Part shown: piece by piece, positions 1 to 10,455 of the stretch
Layout of the letters: the number at the start of each line of letters is the position of its first letter
How positions within the stretch are numbered: position 1 is the first letter of the stretch
Assembly: GCA_032988165.1 (NCBI GenBank)
Contig: JANTQF010000017.1
Location: forward strand, 124,001 to 188,000
Source: Emmonsiellopsis sp. PD_33
Taxonomy: Eukaryota; Ascomycota; Eurotiomycetes; Onygenales; Ajellomycetaceae
Length of the DNA stretch: 64,000 nucleotides
Direction of reading: 5' to 3'
Made by a program: the position numbers and the translations under genes
The notes under the pieces: generated by a model
The model's database searches: none
Seen by the model: the letters and a program-made list of their open reading frames with translations, nothing else
What the model was told of the DNA's origin: nothing

Positions 1-2
1 AA

Positions 3-536
3 ATCGCCCTGCAATTTGCCGACCTGCACGACCGCGCCGGCCGCATGGAAGCCAAGGGCACAATCCGTCAAGCCCTTCAATGGAAGAACGCCCGCCGATT
101 CTTCTACTGGCGTCTCCGCCGCCGTCTCAGCGAAGAGCTCATCCTCAAACGCATGGCACAAACCGCGCCCTCAAGCAGCCTTCGAAACGGCAACCCTACC
201 CCCGAGACCCCCAGCCCATCTCCAACATCCTCCGCCTCCCCGAGTCCCGCGCCCCCCTCAAGCCGCGAGACGAACCTGCGCTCACTGAAGTCGTGGACGG
301 GCATGCTGGACCGCGAGTTTGAGGCGAACGATCGCAAGGTGGCGCTGTGGTATGAGGAGAATAAGAAGAAGGTGCTGGAGAAGGTCGAGGAGATGAAAAC
401 CGATAGTGTCGCGGTTGAGGTTGCGCAGTTGCTCATGGGGAATAAGGATGGGGGACTGAGGGGTGTACAGCAGGTGCTTAGCATGTTGCCGGTTGAGGAG
501 AGGGAGGCGGTGTTGAGGTATTTAGGGTCTTCATAG
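3..536 (+). CDS. ACC1: Acetyl-CoA carboxylase, C-terminal part (5' end outside window)
   Basis: This is the last 177 codons of the large cytosolic biotin enzyme that carboxylates acetyl-CoA to malonyl-CoA, the committed step of fatty acid synthesis. The frame is open from base 3. It opens with the end of the carboxyltransferase domain, including the family-typical stretches FADLHDRAGRMEAKG and RRFFYWRLRRRLSEE. A Ser/Pro/Thr-rich linker follows at about 60-85 residues into this fragment, then a helical tail ending VLSMLPVEEREAVLRYLGSS. The stop is TAG at 534-536. The linker is low-complexity and looks longer than I would expect for the family, but I cannot align it. A GTG or ATG inside this fragment is not a start, because the carboxyltransferase homology continues upstream of the window edge. 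Identification is firm; the gene symbol follows yeast usage (accA in Aspergillus). Confidence 0.93.
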   Translation: MALQFADLHDRAGRMEAKGTIRQALQWKNARRFFYWRLRRRLSEELILKRMAQTAPSSSLRNGNPTPETPSPSPTSSASPSPAPPSSRETNLRSLKSWTGMLDREFEANDRKVALWYEENKKKVLEKVEEMKTDSVAVEVAQLLMGNKDGGLRGVQQVLSMLPVEEREAVLRYLGSS

Positions 537-896
537 GGGGTGAGAGAGAGATGGACGTGGGAAGGGTTCATTTCAACGATGAACCCTGTGCTTTTTTCCC
601 TTTGGTTTTTCTTTCTATGTTTATTTTTATTATGTGGAAGCTTTTTATAATAGGAGCGGGAGTGGGAGTGGGTTGATATTTATTGTGATGTCTTCATGCA
701 TTATGTTTTTCATTTTTTTCATTGCTTTTTGTCTGGCCCTTTTTCCTTTCATTTCTTGTGTGTTTTTTTTTTTTTTTCCTTTATGCGATGGTAGAAACTT
801 TTACATAAATATTTTAGAAATAATCTTATTTATTTATATTCTATTCATTGTTGGTTATGATTCTATCTAAATGCAGATAAAGAATGAATGCCTTGC

Positions 897-910
897 TAGG
901 GTTAGGGTTA
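897..910 (+). repeat. Interstitial telomere-like motif
   Basis: Two and a third units of TTAGGG (TAGGGTTAGGGTTA) lie in the 3' flank of the carboxylase gene. This is too short to be a telomere and there is no longer array around it. Confidence 0.6.
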
Positions 911-982
911 TGGCAGGAAGTGGCCCGGGAAGAGAGGGGCTAGATACCTCTCCATTTCCCTCATACTGAATAAAAATATCTT

Positions 983-1001
983 TCTCTCTCTCTCTCTCTC
1001 T
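983..1001. repeat. (CT)n microsatellite
   Basis: An uninterrupted CT dinucleotide run of about nine units. Confidence 0.9.
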
Positions 1002-1124
1002 GTATTTAGTTTCATTCCTCTGCTTTCACCTATCATGCTATGATAGCTAGCTACATAGGCAGTTCCTGTGTAGAACACCCCAACCCCAACCCCCCGCCCA
1101 AAAAAAAAAAAACCAAGGAACCAC

Positions 1125-1126
1125 AA

Positions 1127-1178
<52 letters not shown>

Positions 1179-1180
1179 AA
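1125..1180. repeat. (GAAA)n microsatellite
   Basis: About 14 units of GAAA/AAAG, preceded by a 12-bp A run at about 1,101-1,112. It lies between two convergent genes. Confidence 0.95.
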
Positions 1181-1352
1181 CCAAAATAACAAACAACATG
1201 AGCGCTATCATAGATGTATGCCATTCATTCATTCCAAGCCTAACTAATTAGTACCTAACTACCTTGCCTCCCTCCCTCCCTACTCCATAGGTAAATCTAC
1301 CCCCCACCCACAACGTAGTCCTTCCCAGCTCCCTTCTTCCTCCCTACCCTAC

Positions 1353-4300
1353 CTACTCGCTATTAATACTAGTACTAAGCCTCTCCAACCTCGACGTAAT
1401 GGCATCGATCACAGCAGATCTAAAACGACACATACATTAATTAGTAAAAAGAAACCCAAACACAAACCCAACCCATAAGCAATTAACCAATTACCCAAAA
1501 AACCAGCGCGCCGATTGGAATAAAAAGGAAAAAAACTCACTCTCGCTCAACCATGCTCATCGCATCCGCGATCTTCGCTCTCTGCAGCCGCTGAGGAATC
1601 TTCGGCTGGCCGGTGCTGCTGGTGGGAGTACCCGGTGTCGAGGGGGGGTGCGCTGCTGAGGATGACTCTTCGGATATGCGGGATACTTCTGAGAGGAGGG
1701 ATTTGGCGAGGGATTGGGCCTGTGTAAGGAGATGGGACGGAGGGGGGTTAGTTAGTTAGTTTCGTTGATATATGTATGAGTTGCGATGATTCGGGAAAAT
1801 CAAGACAAATAAAAAGAGGGGGGAAATTAAGATGGGAGAAGGGAAGGGAAATATCCGTACAGTCTCCAACCGCTCTGCTAATTCCCCACCACCACCAGCA
1901 CCACCAGCCTTATCAGCTTCCCCAAGGACCGCCGAAAGCCTATCCACCTCCCCAATCCATCCCCGTTCCTTCTCGCTCATCGGCCGCCCGCCCGCCTTGG
2001 CCATCCGATTTCGAATATTATGATACCGCTCCACTAGCACTTTCTGCCTAGCTTGCGCCGCAGCCGTTCTCGCGTCTAGAGTCTGCCCCTGACCCTCAGC
2101 GCTTCCTCGGCGTTTCTTCCCGTCATCATCGCGGCCAACGACCTCAGAGACATTGTTGATTCTCTCCGCGATTTCCGCGAGCTGGCTCGATTGATCGTGC
2201 ATCTCGCCGCGTAACCGCTCGCAGCGACGGAAAAGATCTGACGCGGCGCGTTCGAGGGAGTGCGTGTGGGCGCTTAGGATTCTGTGGGCGGCGGTGATGA
2301 GGTCTAGTGTTGATGGGGAGAGGCGGACGGGTTGGTTGAGGGTGTGTCTGTGTCCGTGCGCGACGTTCTCTTCGATGAATGTGGCCAAGGGGGAGGCAGA
2401 GTATAAGACCGAGGGTGGCTGGTACGGAGAACGACGGGGCGCGACGAGAAGTGGCTGGTGGGTGGGGTTGGAGTCGAAGGGGGAGAGATCGCCTGTCAGG
2501 GAGAATGGGGCGTAGGATGGGGAGTCGAGGATTACGGCGTGGACGCGGGAGGGGGAGTTTGTCAGCAGTAGGTAGCCTAGGTCGTAGTCGTAGATGACTA
2601 GGCAGTTGGGGAGATGGTTTGCTTCTGGTGTCGTTGTAGAATCCTGATCGGTAACCTGGAGTATTTGCTCGCGTAGAGCGGACGACCCGTCGCAGAGAAC
2701 TTTGATGCGGAAAGCTGACCCGGCAGGGTCCGGCGATTGGAGTTCTGCTTCAAGTCTTTCGGCCCAGGAGGAGAGCGAGAGGAAAGTAACGTTGTTTGCG
2801 GACGTGATGAAGAAGTTATAGCGAGAGTGCACGTCTTCGGTAAATAGGGGCCAGGAGGACGGGGTCTGGTACTTCTCCTTAACGGTCTCCAACGACTCTA
2901 CTAACAATAGCTCCGACGGGTAGGACACTGGAGTGGTAAATGCCCCCTTGCCTGTTTTGGGGAGCCATTGGCCTTCCACTCCGTCCAGCTCGAGGCAAAC
3001 ATGTACTCTCCCACCGGCAGTAACAAGGGCTATCACTGTCCCCGACATGCCCTCCTGTGAGGAGTCTTCAAGCGGATGCCCATCTTCTCCAGATATCAGG
3101 TCTTCAACATCAGCCTTGGCAGCAATGACGAGAATATCAGTAAGATCTAGCTCATCCATTTCGTCCTCGAGATCAAACTGGAACGGGCCCTGAAGTCTAG
3201 GGATGGGGCTTGGAATTGCCGGACGAGTGCGAACTTCAACCATGTGCGGCGCTGCGAATCCTTCGGGAACCGGTAGTGGCTCCTGGTTGTCAATTTCCCT
3301 GAGCCAGTCGTACTGCTGCTGGACAGCCAACTGCTCGTCATCGAAATCCGAGGCGTCGCCTTGAATGGAGGCCAATTTATGGATGATAGAGGTGGTCAAG
3401 GACGGGATCGTAATCGAGGGCACCTGCCACTTGGATGGCAGAAGCGGACACAGGGCATAAACATCGCCAGGCCGCATTGCCACCCACAGAGTCATTGGGG
3501 CCCATGCATCCTCATCTTCATAGCCATGGCCACCGAAACTAGCTGAAGCAACCTCCATATCAAACGAATCCGCAGAAAACCCTTTATTCTGACCAAAACC
3601 AGACGGTGCAAAGTCTTCATCCATGGAGGTGCCGTCTACCAATTTCTTCAAATCAACAGCTAAAGTCGGCCTGTCAAATGACCAATGGTTGTTCCTGTCA
3701 ATCTCCCATACGCGCACAGCGGCATCTTGGGTGACGGTAATCAGACACCCCCCTTGGTTATCGCATACGCCCAACGGATGCCACAGGGCCGTTATCACAG
3801 GAGATTCGGGAATTACATGTGTCGTGGGGCCAAGCTGGAACGTTTTCAAGCGTAACGGAGAGTAATCGGGACCAGACAGATGGGAGGAGTCCGGCAGGAC
3901 AGCGATGTGGATTGTGTGCGGTGTGATGATGGCGAGGAAATTTCCATTCGGAGAGGGAACCAGCTGTTTGATCTGGCCATACACCGGCACCGTAAGGACC
4001 TAGGAACATTAGGAGATAGCCTTAATAACGAATCGTCCGTCCTATATACATACCCGATAAAGAGACGGCTGCTTGTCCGCTTGTCCAGCTGCAGGCGAGG
4101 GGCTCCGTTCCCTATCCCGTCCTCGACCGGTCTGATTCCTCTTCTGCCGTACCTCAGCCTGCCACTCATCCTTCAAAGCGGACAGGCTTGACCAGCGGAT
4201 CTGATTGTCCACGACAGTGAATATCTCGGTGCCCCGTCGCGCCAGGGTCCTCTTGGGGCCGAGGTAGGGTTGTTCGCGCGTGTCGGGGCCATCCTTGCCT

Positions 4301-4413
4301 TTCGCATTGCGGCTCGCGTGCGGAGAGTGTTCCGGTGCGGTGCTTGAAAAGACATTGGCTCCGGGAGACGGCCTGGAGAGCCAGGGGGGAGCGTAGTCGA
4401 TGATTTTCGGCAT
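1353..4413 (-). CDS. nup82: Nucleoporin Nup82 (Nup88-like)
   Basis: Component of the cytoplasmic face of the nuclear pore complex, where the family supports mRNA export. The model is join(1353..1419, 1541..1719, 1861..3999, 4054..4413) on the minus strand, 914 aa. It starts MPKIIDYAPPWLSRPSPG, which matches fungal Nup82 N termini. Introns at 4000-4053, 1720-1860 and 1420-1540 have donors GTATGT, GTACGG and GTGAGT and end in AG. All exon phases close, and the last exon ends SINSE before TAG. The N-terminal two thirds looks like a beta-propeller with tracts such as LVPSPNGNFLAIIT and DAAVRVWEIDRNNHW. The C-terminal third is charged and helical (LAEIAERINNV, QRLQRAKIADAMSMVE), as expected for the coiled coil that binds other pore subunits. 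It is divergent from cbc2. The GTACGG donor is the least certain junction. Confidence 0.88.
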
Positions 4414-4752
4414 GGCTGGGGGGGGATTTACAGGCGTAGACGGTGGGATAGGGGCGTCTCCAAAGCGTTTGTTTGCGGGATGTAAAATGTGCTATGCGGC
4501 GGCGCAAATAGCCATAGCCAGCGCAGCAGAATCAAGCGAGCTGTGCCCTGTTCCCAGCCTGCGACGTCGGTGGTGTAAGTAAATGTCAGCGTAAAGCCGT
4601 CTCCGAAGTTGAAAATAAATAATTTTGGAGGTTGTCGGCGCCAAGACCTGAGCTTTCCCTCAGCAACCTCGCGGCTTTTGCTCCTCAACAACAACAAAAC
4701 ATTTGAGGATACCAACATCCGCATTCCCAGCCCCCTCTGCTGTCCGTACACT
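4414..4752. promoter_or_regulatory. Shared divergent promoter nup82 / cbc2
   Basis: Only 339 bp separate the start codons of the two divergently transcribed genes. I see no canonical TATA box, as is usual for housekeeping fungal promoters. A CAACAACAACAAAACA tract at about 4,686-4,702 probably lies in the cbc2 leader. Confidence 0.6.
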
Positions 4753-5539
4753 ATGCGCTCCACTCTTGAGAGGCTGGATAGGCCCAGCGCATACTATATC
4801 TCCAAGGTATTTCCCTCCCTCTCGGCGCTAGCTGCCCCGTTTTCTGGTTGTTTGGCTGATCAAAGCTTCTCACTGCGCCAGAATAAACGGAGAAGACACA
4901 ATGAGCGCGACGGCCGGGATGCCCGAGATGCGCCAGAGGACGCTCTGGACCCGCTGAAGGATGCTACGACGCTTTACGTTGGAAACCTGTACGTCTACAA
5001 TCCCCCCGTCCGCAGACCATGGACTGCCCGGCTGACAGATGCGCATAGCTCGTTCTATACCACAGAGGAACAAATACACGAACTTTTCGCAAAGTACGGA
5101 ACTATCTATCCTAAAACTACTGCCCTCGCGTACCCTAAGCTAAATTGCCAAATACAGGTGCGGAGAGATCAAACGACTGGTCATGGGCCTCGATCGGTTC
5201 CAGAAAACGCCCTGCGGCTTCTGCTTTGTGGAGTACTATACCCACCAGGATGCGCTTGACTGCATGAAATATATTGGAGGCACGAAGCTGGACGAGCGGA
5301 TAATTCGGACCGATCTGGACCCGGGATTCCAGGAGGGACGGCAGTATGGGTATGTAATACGCATGCCGGCGGATTTTTGGGTGGTTATTTGGCTCACAAT
5401 TTATTTTAGACGCGGTAAATCTGGCGGCCAGGTTCGCGATGAATACAGAGATGAATATGACCCAGGACGTGGAGGTTATGGTAGAGCCATTGCTGAAGAG
5501 CGGAGAAAGGAAGAGGAGGAATACGGGAAAGGTAGGTAA
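4753..5539 (+). CDS. cbc2: Nuclear cap-binding complex small subunit (CBP20)
   Basis: Binds the 7-methylguanosine cap of new RNA polymerase II transcripts together with the large subunit, acting in splicing and export. The model is join(4753..4806, 4882..4988, 5049..5093, 5158..5349, 5410..5539), 175 aa, with GT-AG introns of 75, 60, 64 and 60 nt and consistent phases. The RRM lies at about residues 46-120. RNP2 is TTLYVGNL, split by intron 2 and continued by SFYTTEEQIHELF. RNP1 is GFCFVEYY, preceded by MGLDRFQKTPC. The tail LDPGFQEG, QYGRGKSGGQVRDEY and the Gly/Arg-rich end are diagnostic of CBP20. The N-terminal NKRRRHNERD segment is a likely nuclear localisation signal. A further tiny 3' exon cannot be excluded, because the stop is embedded in GGTAGGTAAG. 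Confidence 0.9.
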
Positions 5540-5721
5540 GATAAAACTGAGCTGGGTAGGATTAGGCGCAGGACAGGCGTTAAATGAAATCATTTTATTT
5601 TTTTTACATGCAATGAGGAAATGAAGTTCCTATCTATCGGATATCCAAATGCGCGCTAAAGGAGAACATACGTCAAACTATCGTTTATCCTTGCCGGGCT
5701 CTTCACACTGCAAAGGAAGGG

Positions 5722-6629
5722 TTATTGACCGCTGGCGCATGCCTTCAATACCGCATCCTCAACCTGTCGCAACCACCAAATATGGATCCTCGGATCATCT
5801 GTCAACTCAGGATGGAAACTTGTGCCGAAGACGTTACCCTGCTTGACAGCAACAATATCCCCGGATTCCGCATCCGGGTCAATATCCACACCCTCCTTCC
5901 CTGCAAGCCTGGCTGCTCTCCCTGGAAGCATCGCTAGAACATCGACATGGTCACTCATCGCTTGGCGGGCGGTTGGGTCCTCAGTGTGCCGCGACGGTGC
6001 AACAACTGTGGCGTCCCTCTTCTGCTCTTCGACCTGGATATTTTCCACGAACGGAAGTATTTTCTCGACAACGGGTGCCCGGATAAACACGCCCATAAAA
6101 GATGTTTCCCGAGAACCAGAACCCTCCAGCAGGCGGTGTTCAGATAAGAAAGGCAAATTCAGCGGAGCCTGAAAGCTCTCAGTCTGTCTGCCGAAATGGT
6201 TCCTGTTCACCCGAACATCAAGACCACCAATGAGTTCCTGGCCGCCTTGTTTGGTTCGATTCGCAGACTCGGCCAGTAAAATGAGCCCCGCGCATGTTCC
6301 CCAGGTCGGTTTACGATGGAGTCTAACAAGACAACTACCATGAGCCTAGGACGGAGGGAAACAACGCTCCATTTAGAAGAAACATACTTGACAAAATCTC
6401 TCAGCGGCTCGAGCAATTGGGACCGAGCGGCAACGAGAGATATAGCCGTACTCTCCCCACCAGGAATAATCAAGGCGTCGCAACCGGCCAGCTGTGCTGC
6501 GGTCCGGACCTCGACAAAACTCCATCTTTGAGGGTTGTCCGGGGAGATGCTCCCTGCAGCTTTGTGGAGGAGCTTCAAATGCTCGTAGAAAGCGCCTTGG
6601 AGGGCCAGGACTCCCACGGTGATTGTCAT
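5722..6629 (-). CDS. SNO1: Pyridoxal 5'-phosphate synthase glutaminase subunit (Sno/PdxT)
   Basis: Class I glutamine amidotransferase that releases ammonia from glutamine for the PdxS/Snz synthase in vitamin B6 synthesis. The model is join(5722..6322, 6388..6629) on the minus strand, 280 aa, with a 65-nt intron at 6323-6387 (donor GTATGT, acceptor TTAG). It starts MTITVGVLALQGAFYEH, the typical PdxT opening. IPGGESTA binds the substrate and GTCAGL carries the catalytic Cys, in the second exon. SFHPEL near the C terminus supplies the His and Glu of the triad. It is longer than bacterial PdxT (about 190-200 aa) because of internal insertions, for example around GSGSRETSF and the HTEDPTARQ segment. 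No PdxS/Snz gene is adjacent. It is convergent with cbc2 across a 182-bp gap and divergent from npgA. Confidence 0.92.
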
Positions 6630-7084
6630 GGCAGAGTTGAGTCAATGTGGTTGGGTCTATCGGTGGTGGCTGCTGGAGTTTATTTATGGCGTTTTCTGCC
6701 GCCGGTGACCGCCTTCGATCAGATAACGTCACGTGGATGCGGCAGGAGTCAGGTGATCGCTTGGCGCGTTTGAGCTTAATAAGCGGGCGGCTATTTTGGC
6801 GATGCGACATCCCACCTCAGCTCGATGAACAAAGTACAGATGAGTCTTGGTTTTGCAATATTCTTCCTGATACCCCAGCGTTGCATGCTTGTATCTGTTT
6901 GATGTGTCTGGCTATCTGATTTGCGTTTTTGGGTATATAAGATATAGCTCTTGCTTTGAAATTGGCACAGTGCCCGCGTTTTGCTGCCCCGCCATGGTCT
7001 GGATATCTATAAAATATCTATAGATATATCTTTACATATTTCCACGGCAATCATTCCACTTAGAGGCAAGAAAAAAGACGACCA
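6630..7084. promoter_or_regulatory. Divergent promoter SNO1-type / npgA-type genes
   Basis: A 455-bp region between two start codons. A TATATAAG box lies at 6,934-6,941, about 144 bp upstream of the PPTase ATG, in a GC-poor stretch that also contains ATATCTATAGATATAT near 7,011-7,030. Confidence 0.5.
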
Positions 7085-8125
7085 ATGTCTCCATTACCCG
7101 ACCCAGCAGGGTCCCCATCCCTCCTCACAAGATGGTACATCGACACCCGCCAACTAACAGCCACCACCAACTCCCTCCCCTTACTGTCCACCCTCCAAGA
7201 ACCCGACCAAAAAACCGTCCAGGCGTTCTACCACCTATCAGACAGGCACATGTCCCTTGCCTCCTATCTACTAAAATACCTCTTCATCCACCGCGCATGC
7301 CGCGTACCCTGGTCCCAAATCGCCATCAGCCGCACGCCTGCACCGCACAAGAGGCCCTGCTACATCCCTCCCAAGGACTCTACGGGTACCAGCAACATCC
7401 CAAACATCGAGTTTAACGTCAGCCACCAGGCGTCCCTCGTCACTCTAGCCGGCTGCGTTATCCCCGGAAACGGAGACTCAGACTCAATACCCCAAGCAGG
7501 ACCCAACACCCCGCAAATCGGCATCGACATAACCTGCACCGACGACCCCTCCCGCCGCCACCGCAACCCACCACAAACGCAACAAGACCTGGCGTCCTTC
7601 ATCGATGTATTCTCTGAAGTTTTCTCGCAGGCTGAACTGGATGATATGAAAACACGCAAATCCACATCCACATCTACATCCACATCTATACCAATCCCAA
7701 TCCCGCACCGCCTCCGCCTCTTCTACACCTACTGGGCCCTCAAAGAAGCCTACATAAAAATGACCGGCGAGGCCTTGCTCGCGCCCTGGTTACGGGAGCT
7801 GGAGTTTCGGGACGTGCAGGTTCCGACTCCACCCACAACATCCACCTCCTCGTCATCATCGGCGTCGGCGTCGTCGCAATGGGGCGACCCGATAACATCC
7901 ATCAAACCGACCCTTTACGGCACTGTTGTTGAGGATGTAAGGGTTGAGGTTGTCGCGTTTGGTGGGGAGTATATATTTGCGACGGCGGCGAGGGGTGGGG
8001 GGTTTGGGTTTGGTGTTGGTGGTGAAGGGGAGGGGGAGGGGGCGGTGTGGGATGAGTTTCGGGGGGTGGATATTGAGAGGGATGTGGGGGCGTGCGCGAG
8101 GGGGGAGTGTGCTTGTTTGGGGTGA
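7085..8125 (+). CDS. npgA: 4'-phosphopantetheinyl transferase (Sfp/NpgA type)
   Basis: Transfers 4'-phosphopantetheine from CoA to a serine of carrier proteins, activating polyketide and non-ribosomal peptide synthases and lysine biosynthesis. It is a single-exon frame of 346 aa. Family landmarks in order are RWYIDTRQL at the N terminus, KRPCYIPP, FNVSHQASLVTLAG (the HQ motif), IGIDI (magnesium-binding Asp) and WALKEAYIKMTGEAL (W-x2-KEA). The ACGC-poor TCCACA repeat inserts an STST/IPIP stretch between the GIDI and WALKEAY motifs. A Ser-rich TSTSSSSSASASS run and a Gly-rich GGGFGFGVGGEGEGE run lie in the C-terminal half. Length is close to Aspergillus NpgA. The start is supported by the TATA box and by conservation of the N terminus. 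Codons shift from C-ending to G/T-ending after about base 7,930. Confidence 0.9.
   Translation: MSPLPDPAGSPSLLTRWYIDTRQLTATTNSLPLLSTLQEPDQKTVQAFYHLSDRHMSLASYLLKYLFIHRACRVPWSQIAISRTPAPHKRPCYIPPKDSTGTSNIPNIEFNVSHQASLVTLAGCVIPGNGDSDSIPQAGPNTPQIGIDITCTDDPSRRHRNPPQTQQDLASFIDVFSEVFSQAELDDMKTRKSTSTSTSTSIPIPIPHRLRLFYTYWALKEAYIKMTGEALLAPWLRELEFRDVQVPTPPTTSTSSSSSASASSQWGDPITSIKPTLYGTVVEDVRVEVVAFGGEYIFATAARGGGFGFGVGGEGEGEGAVWDEFRGVDIERDVGACARGECACLG
7661..7689 (+). repeat. TCCACA/TCTACA hexamer repeat inside npgA
   Basis: About five imperfect units of TCCACATC encode alternating Ser-Thr between two catalytic motifs of the PPTase. The run is in frame and is followed by an IPIPIP stretch. Confidence 0.8.
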
Positions 8126-9450
8126 TTTATTTTTGGATTTAGCTGTGTTATTTTCCCACCTCGGTGACATTTTATGTTTTTTCTAGAATATTTTGACTAG
8201 TTAGTTACCGACCCCTTTTCTTTTCTTCTTTTTCTCCTTGCTGGATTTAGCGAATATAACCACCCCCCCTGAGAACCAAGGATATTTTCCCCTATTTTTC
8301 ATATACCCATTCCTCACAATCTTCTTCCTATTTATTTCGCCCTGTTAGGTAGTTAGGTAGGTATAGACATAACTTCTATCCAATGCCCCCAAAACTATAC
8401 AGATGCCAGCCAGCCATGCAGCTAGCTAGCACAAGTAATAACAACAACAATAAAAAGCACTAAATAAAGAGAGGGAGAACAAAAGGAAACACAAGAATAA
8501 GAATAAGAATAAAATACTATGCTCTAATGTCATTATTTAATAGTTAGACGGGGGTAAAGGTGTAGAGGGGTGTATAAGCCATAAACTGTAACACATGCAC
8601 TGCATACATGCCATCAAAGTACTGGGTAAGTGTGTGAGGGAGGGAGAGGTTAGGTGAGGTACGTAGGTATATCTATGCAGGAAACAATTGAGACCAGAAT
8701 GGGGGTTAGGAAAATAAGACAAGGAGATGAGGGATAATAATAATGATGAAAAAATTAAAATGCCGCCAGGAAACAAAACCAGTACATGGATACGGAGTGA
8801 GAGAGATGGTAATAGATATGGAGTTAAAGGGAGAGAGACAGAGGCAAAAAATGCAAGAAGGAACAACCGCTATTGGAGGACTGGTGTCAGGATGTTGGGG
8901 GATTGATGGCATATGGTATGATATGATGTGAGATGAAATGATGATATGAAGGAAAAGAGAACCCGGATGGAAAAAAGATAGCAGGGTAATGGCGAGCAAG
9001 GCTGGGTGTATCGGTAGATAAATATCAATGGACGAATTTTTCGTTTTTCGGGTATGTTTTTTTATCGAATCTTCGGTAGCACAGCCGAAGGGAGGTAGGT
9101 AGATAGTGTCGGTAGATGATATTCGATAGCGAGGGAATGCTCTTGTTCTCGATTGAAATCGTCCAGAAAGGGGGTAAACGCATGTGCCCACGTATCCATT
9201 CATTCATTCAGTCATTTCATAAACGATCCTCCCTCCCCCCAAACGAACAGACTTTAAAAAAAAAAAATCAACTTCGTAGCTCGTCTCGCATCCCGCCCGC
9301 TCGCATGCCACAACTTAATCGACAGCGCAAAACAAAAAAAAAATCGACAAAAAAAAAAAAAAAAAAACCGTCTAGTTCTATTTCTTTCACATTTCCTTCC
9401 TTCCTTCCGTCGGGTATATAAACTCATGAGTGGGGCGGGGGGCGTCAAGT
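8126..9450. other. Intergenic region, tail-to-tail
   Basis: This holds the 3' flanks of the PPTase gene (+) and the acyltransferase gene (-). There are several A-rich or T-rich tracts, including a 13-bp A run near 9,254 and a 19-bp A run near 9,349-9,367, plus GAATAA-type hexamers near 8,494-8,512. Open frames on the minus strand at 8,537-9,203 encode only hydrophobic low-complexity peptides without support. No gene seen. Confidence 0.65.
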
Positions 9451-10455
9451 TCAGCTCTCAACAGCCGACGACGAGGCCTGGGCGGGCATCGCAATGGGGT
9501 TTCCGGACGAAGAGCCGGCGGCAATCTGAGCCGTTGGCCTCGTCTGGTATAGTTCCTGGATGACCTCGAGCATGGACTCGCGCGCGTTCCGAGTCAGCTC
9601 GTCCACGTCGCTGGATTGGAGGTTCTTCGTGCTGATGGGTGGGAGGACTGTTTGTATTTTGCATAAAGTTAGCGAAATGCGGTTTATAGATAGATAGATC
9701 CCAAGCAGCGCAATCGTAAGAAGAGGAATTAAAAAAAACCAACCTTTAACCCTTATCGCCCCCGCATCAAACCTCAACTGCTTAACATTAAGCAAATGCG
9801 CATAATTCTCCACGACAACAGGCACAATATCCACGCCCGCCTTAACCGCCAAATGAAACGCGCCCTTCTTAAACGGCAACAAACACGGCTGATCCGAATA
9901 ACTCCTCGTCCCCTCAGGGAATATAAAAACACTCTGCCGCTCCCTCCTCATCTGCTCCGCCGCGCCATCAAACGCCTTCAGCGCCGTCTCCCGGTTCGCC
10001 CGATCGATAAACACCGTGCCGGAGAGCGTCATAAACCAGCCCAAGAACGGCACCCGCGCCAGCGACTTCTTCGCCGTCACGCTGCAGTATGGCGGGAACA
10101 TGGAGCCCAGCATCAACACGTCCAGCTCCGTCTGGTGGTTCGAGATAAACACGGCGGGCCGCGTGGTGAGGTGCTCGGCGCCGGAGATGATCTCGAAGCG
10201 CGAGCCGGTGCTGAGCCGCATGGCCCATTTGAAGCTGCGTCCGACGGCGTACTGGCTGATGCCGCCGTAGCCGACTAGGCGCAGGGCGATGGAGGCGACC
10301 ACGCCGTACGAGGCGCAGGCGATGAGGCAGGCGTATGAGGCGAGGCAGCGGGCGAAGAAGCCGGCTCGCGGTAGTTTGAGAGAGAGGCCGTAGAGGGAGA
10401 CGGTGAGGGTGAGGTAGCTGGTGAGGCCGGTGAGGAGGTAGGAGAGGATGGCCAT
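9451..10455 (-). CDS. SLC1: 1-acyl-sn-glycerol-3-phosphate acyltransferase (PlsC/Slc1)
   Basis: Converts lysophosphatidic acid to phosphatidic acid in the endoplasmic reticulum or lipid droplets. The model is join(9451..9647, 9744..10455) on the minus strand, 302 aa. The 96-nt intron (9648-9743) has a GTTGGT donor and ACAG acceptor and restores RVKVLPPISTKNL. The ATG at 10,455 sits in CCACCATGG and opens MAILSYLLTGLTSYLTL. An upstream in-frame extension to 10,638 lacks homology and probably belongs to the leader. Two or three membrane segments occupy residues 1-75. Acyltransferase motifs are SNHQTELD (H-x4-D, catalytic), SGTVFIDR, FPEGTRS and PVVVEN. The Ser/Ala-rich C-terminal tail is not conserved in the family. 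Confidence 0.92.
   Translation of the reverse strand: MAILSYLLTGLTSYLTLTVSLYGLSLKLPRAGFFARCLASYACLIACASYGVVASIALRLVGYGGISQYAVGRSFKWAMRLSTGSRFEIISGAEHLTTRPAVFISNHQTELDVLMLGSMFPPYCSVTAKKSLARVPFLGWFMTLSGTVFIDRANRETALKAFDGAAEQMRRERQSVFIFPEGTRSYSDQPCLLPFKKGAFHLAVKAGVDIVPVVVENYAHLLNVKQLRFDAGAIRVKGWFFLIPLLTIALLGIYLSINRISLTLCKIQTVLPPISTKNLQSSDVDELTRNARESMLEVIQELYQTRPTAQIAAGSSSGNPIAMPAQASSSAVES

Larger units (their letters stand above)
537..1352. other. Intergenic region, tail-to-tail, with simple repeats
   Basis: This is the 3' flank shared by the acetyl-CoA carboxylase gene (+) and nup82 (-). It holds T-rich stretches around 590-860 and several microsatellites listed separately. Short open frames here encode only low-complexity peptides, so I see no gene. 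Confidence 0.7.

Noticed and set aside
104..571. 155-codon minus-strand frame opposite the acetyl-CoA carboxylase C terminus
   Set aside because: It is the shadow of the Ser/Pro-rich linker and the conserved coding strand; composition is low-complexity and there is no family resemblance.
897..910. Telomere-like TTAGGG repeats, and AACCCTAACCC near 15,705
   Set aside because: Only about two units each, inside ordinary genic DNA; the second lies in the coding exon of the secreted-protein gene.
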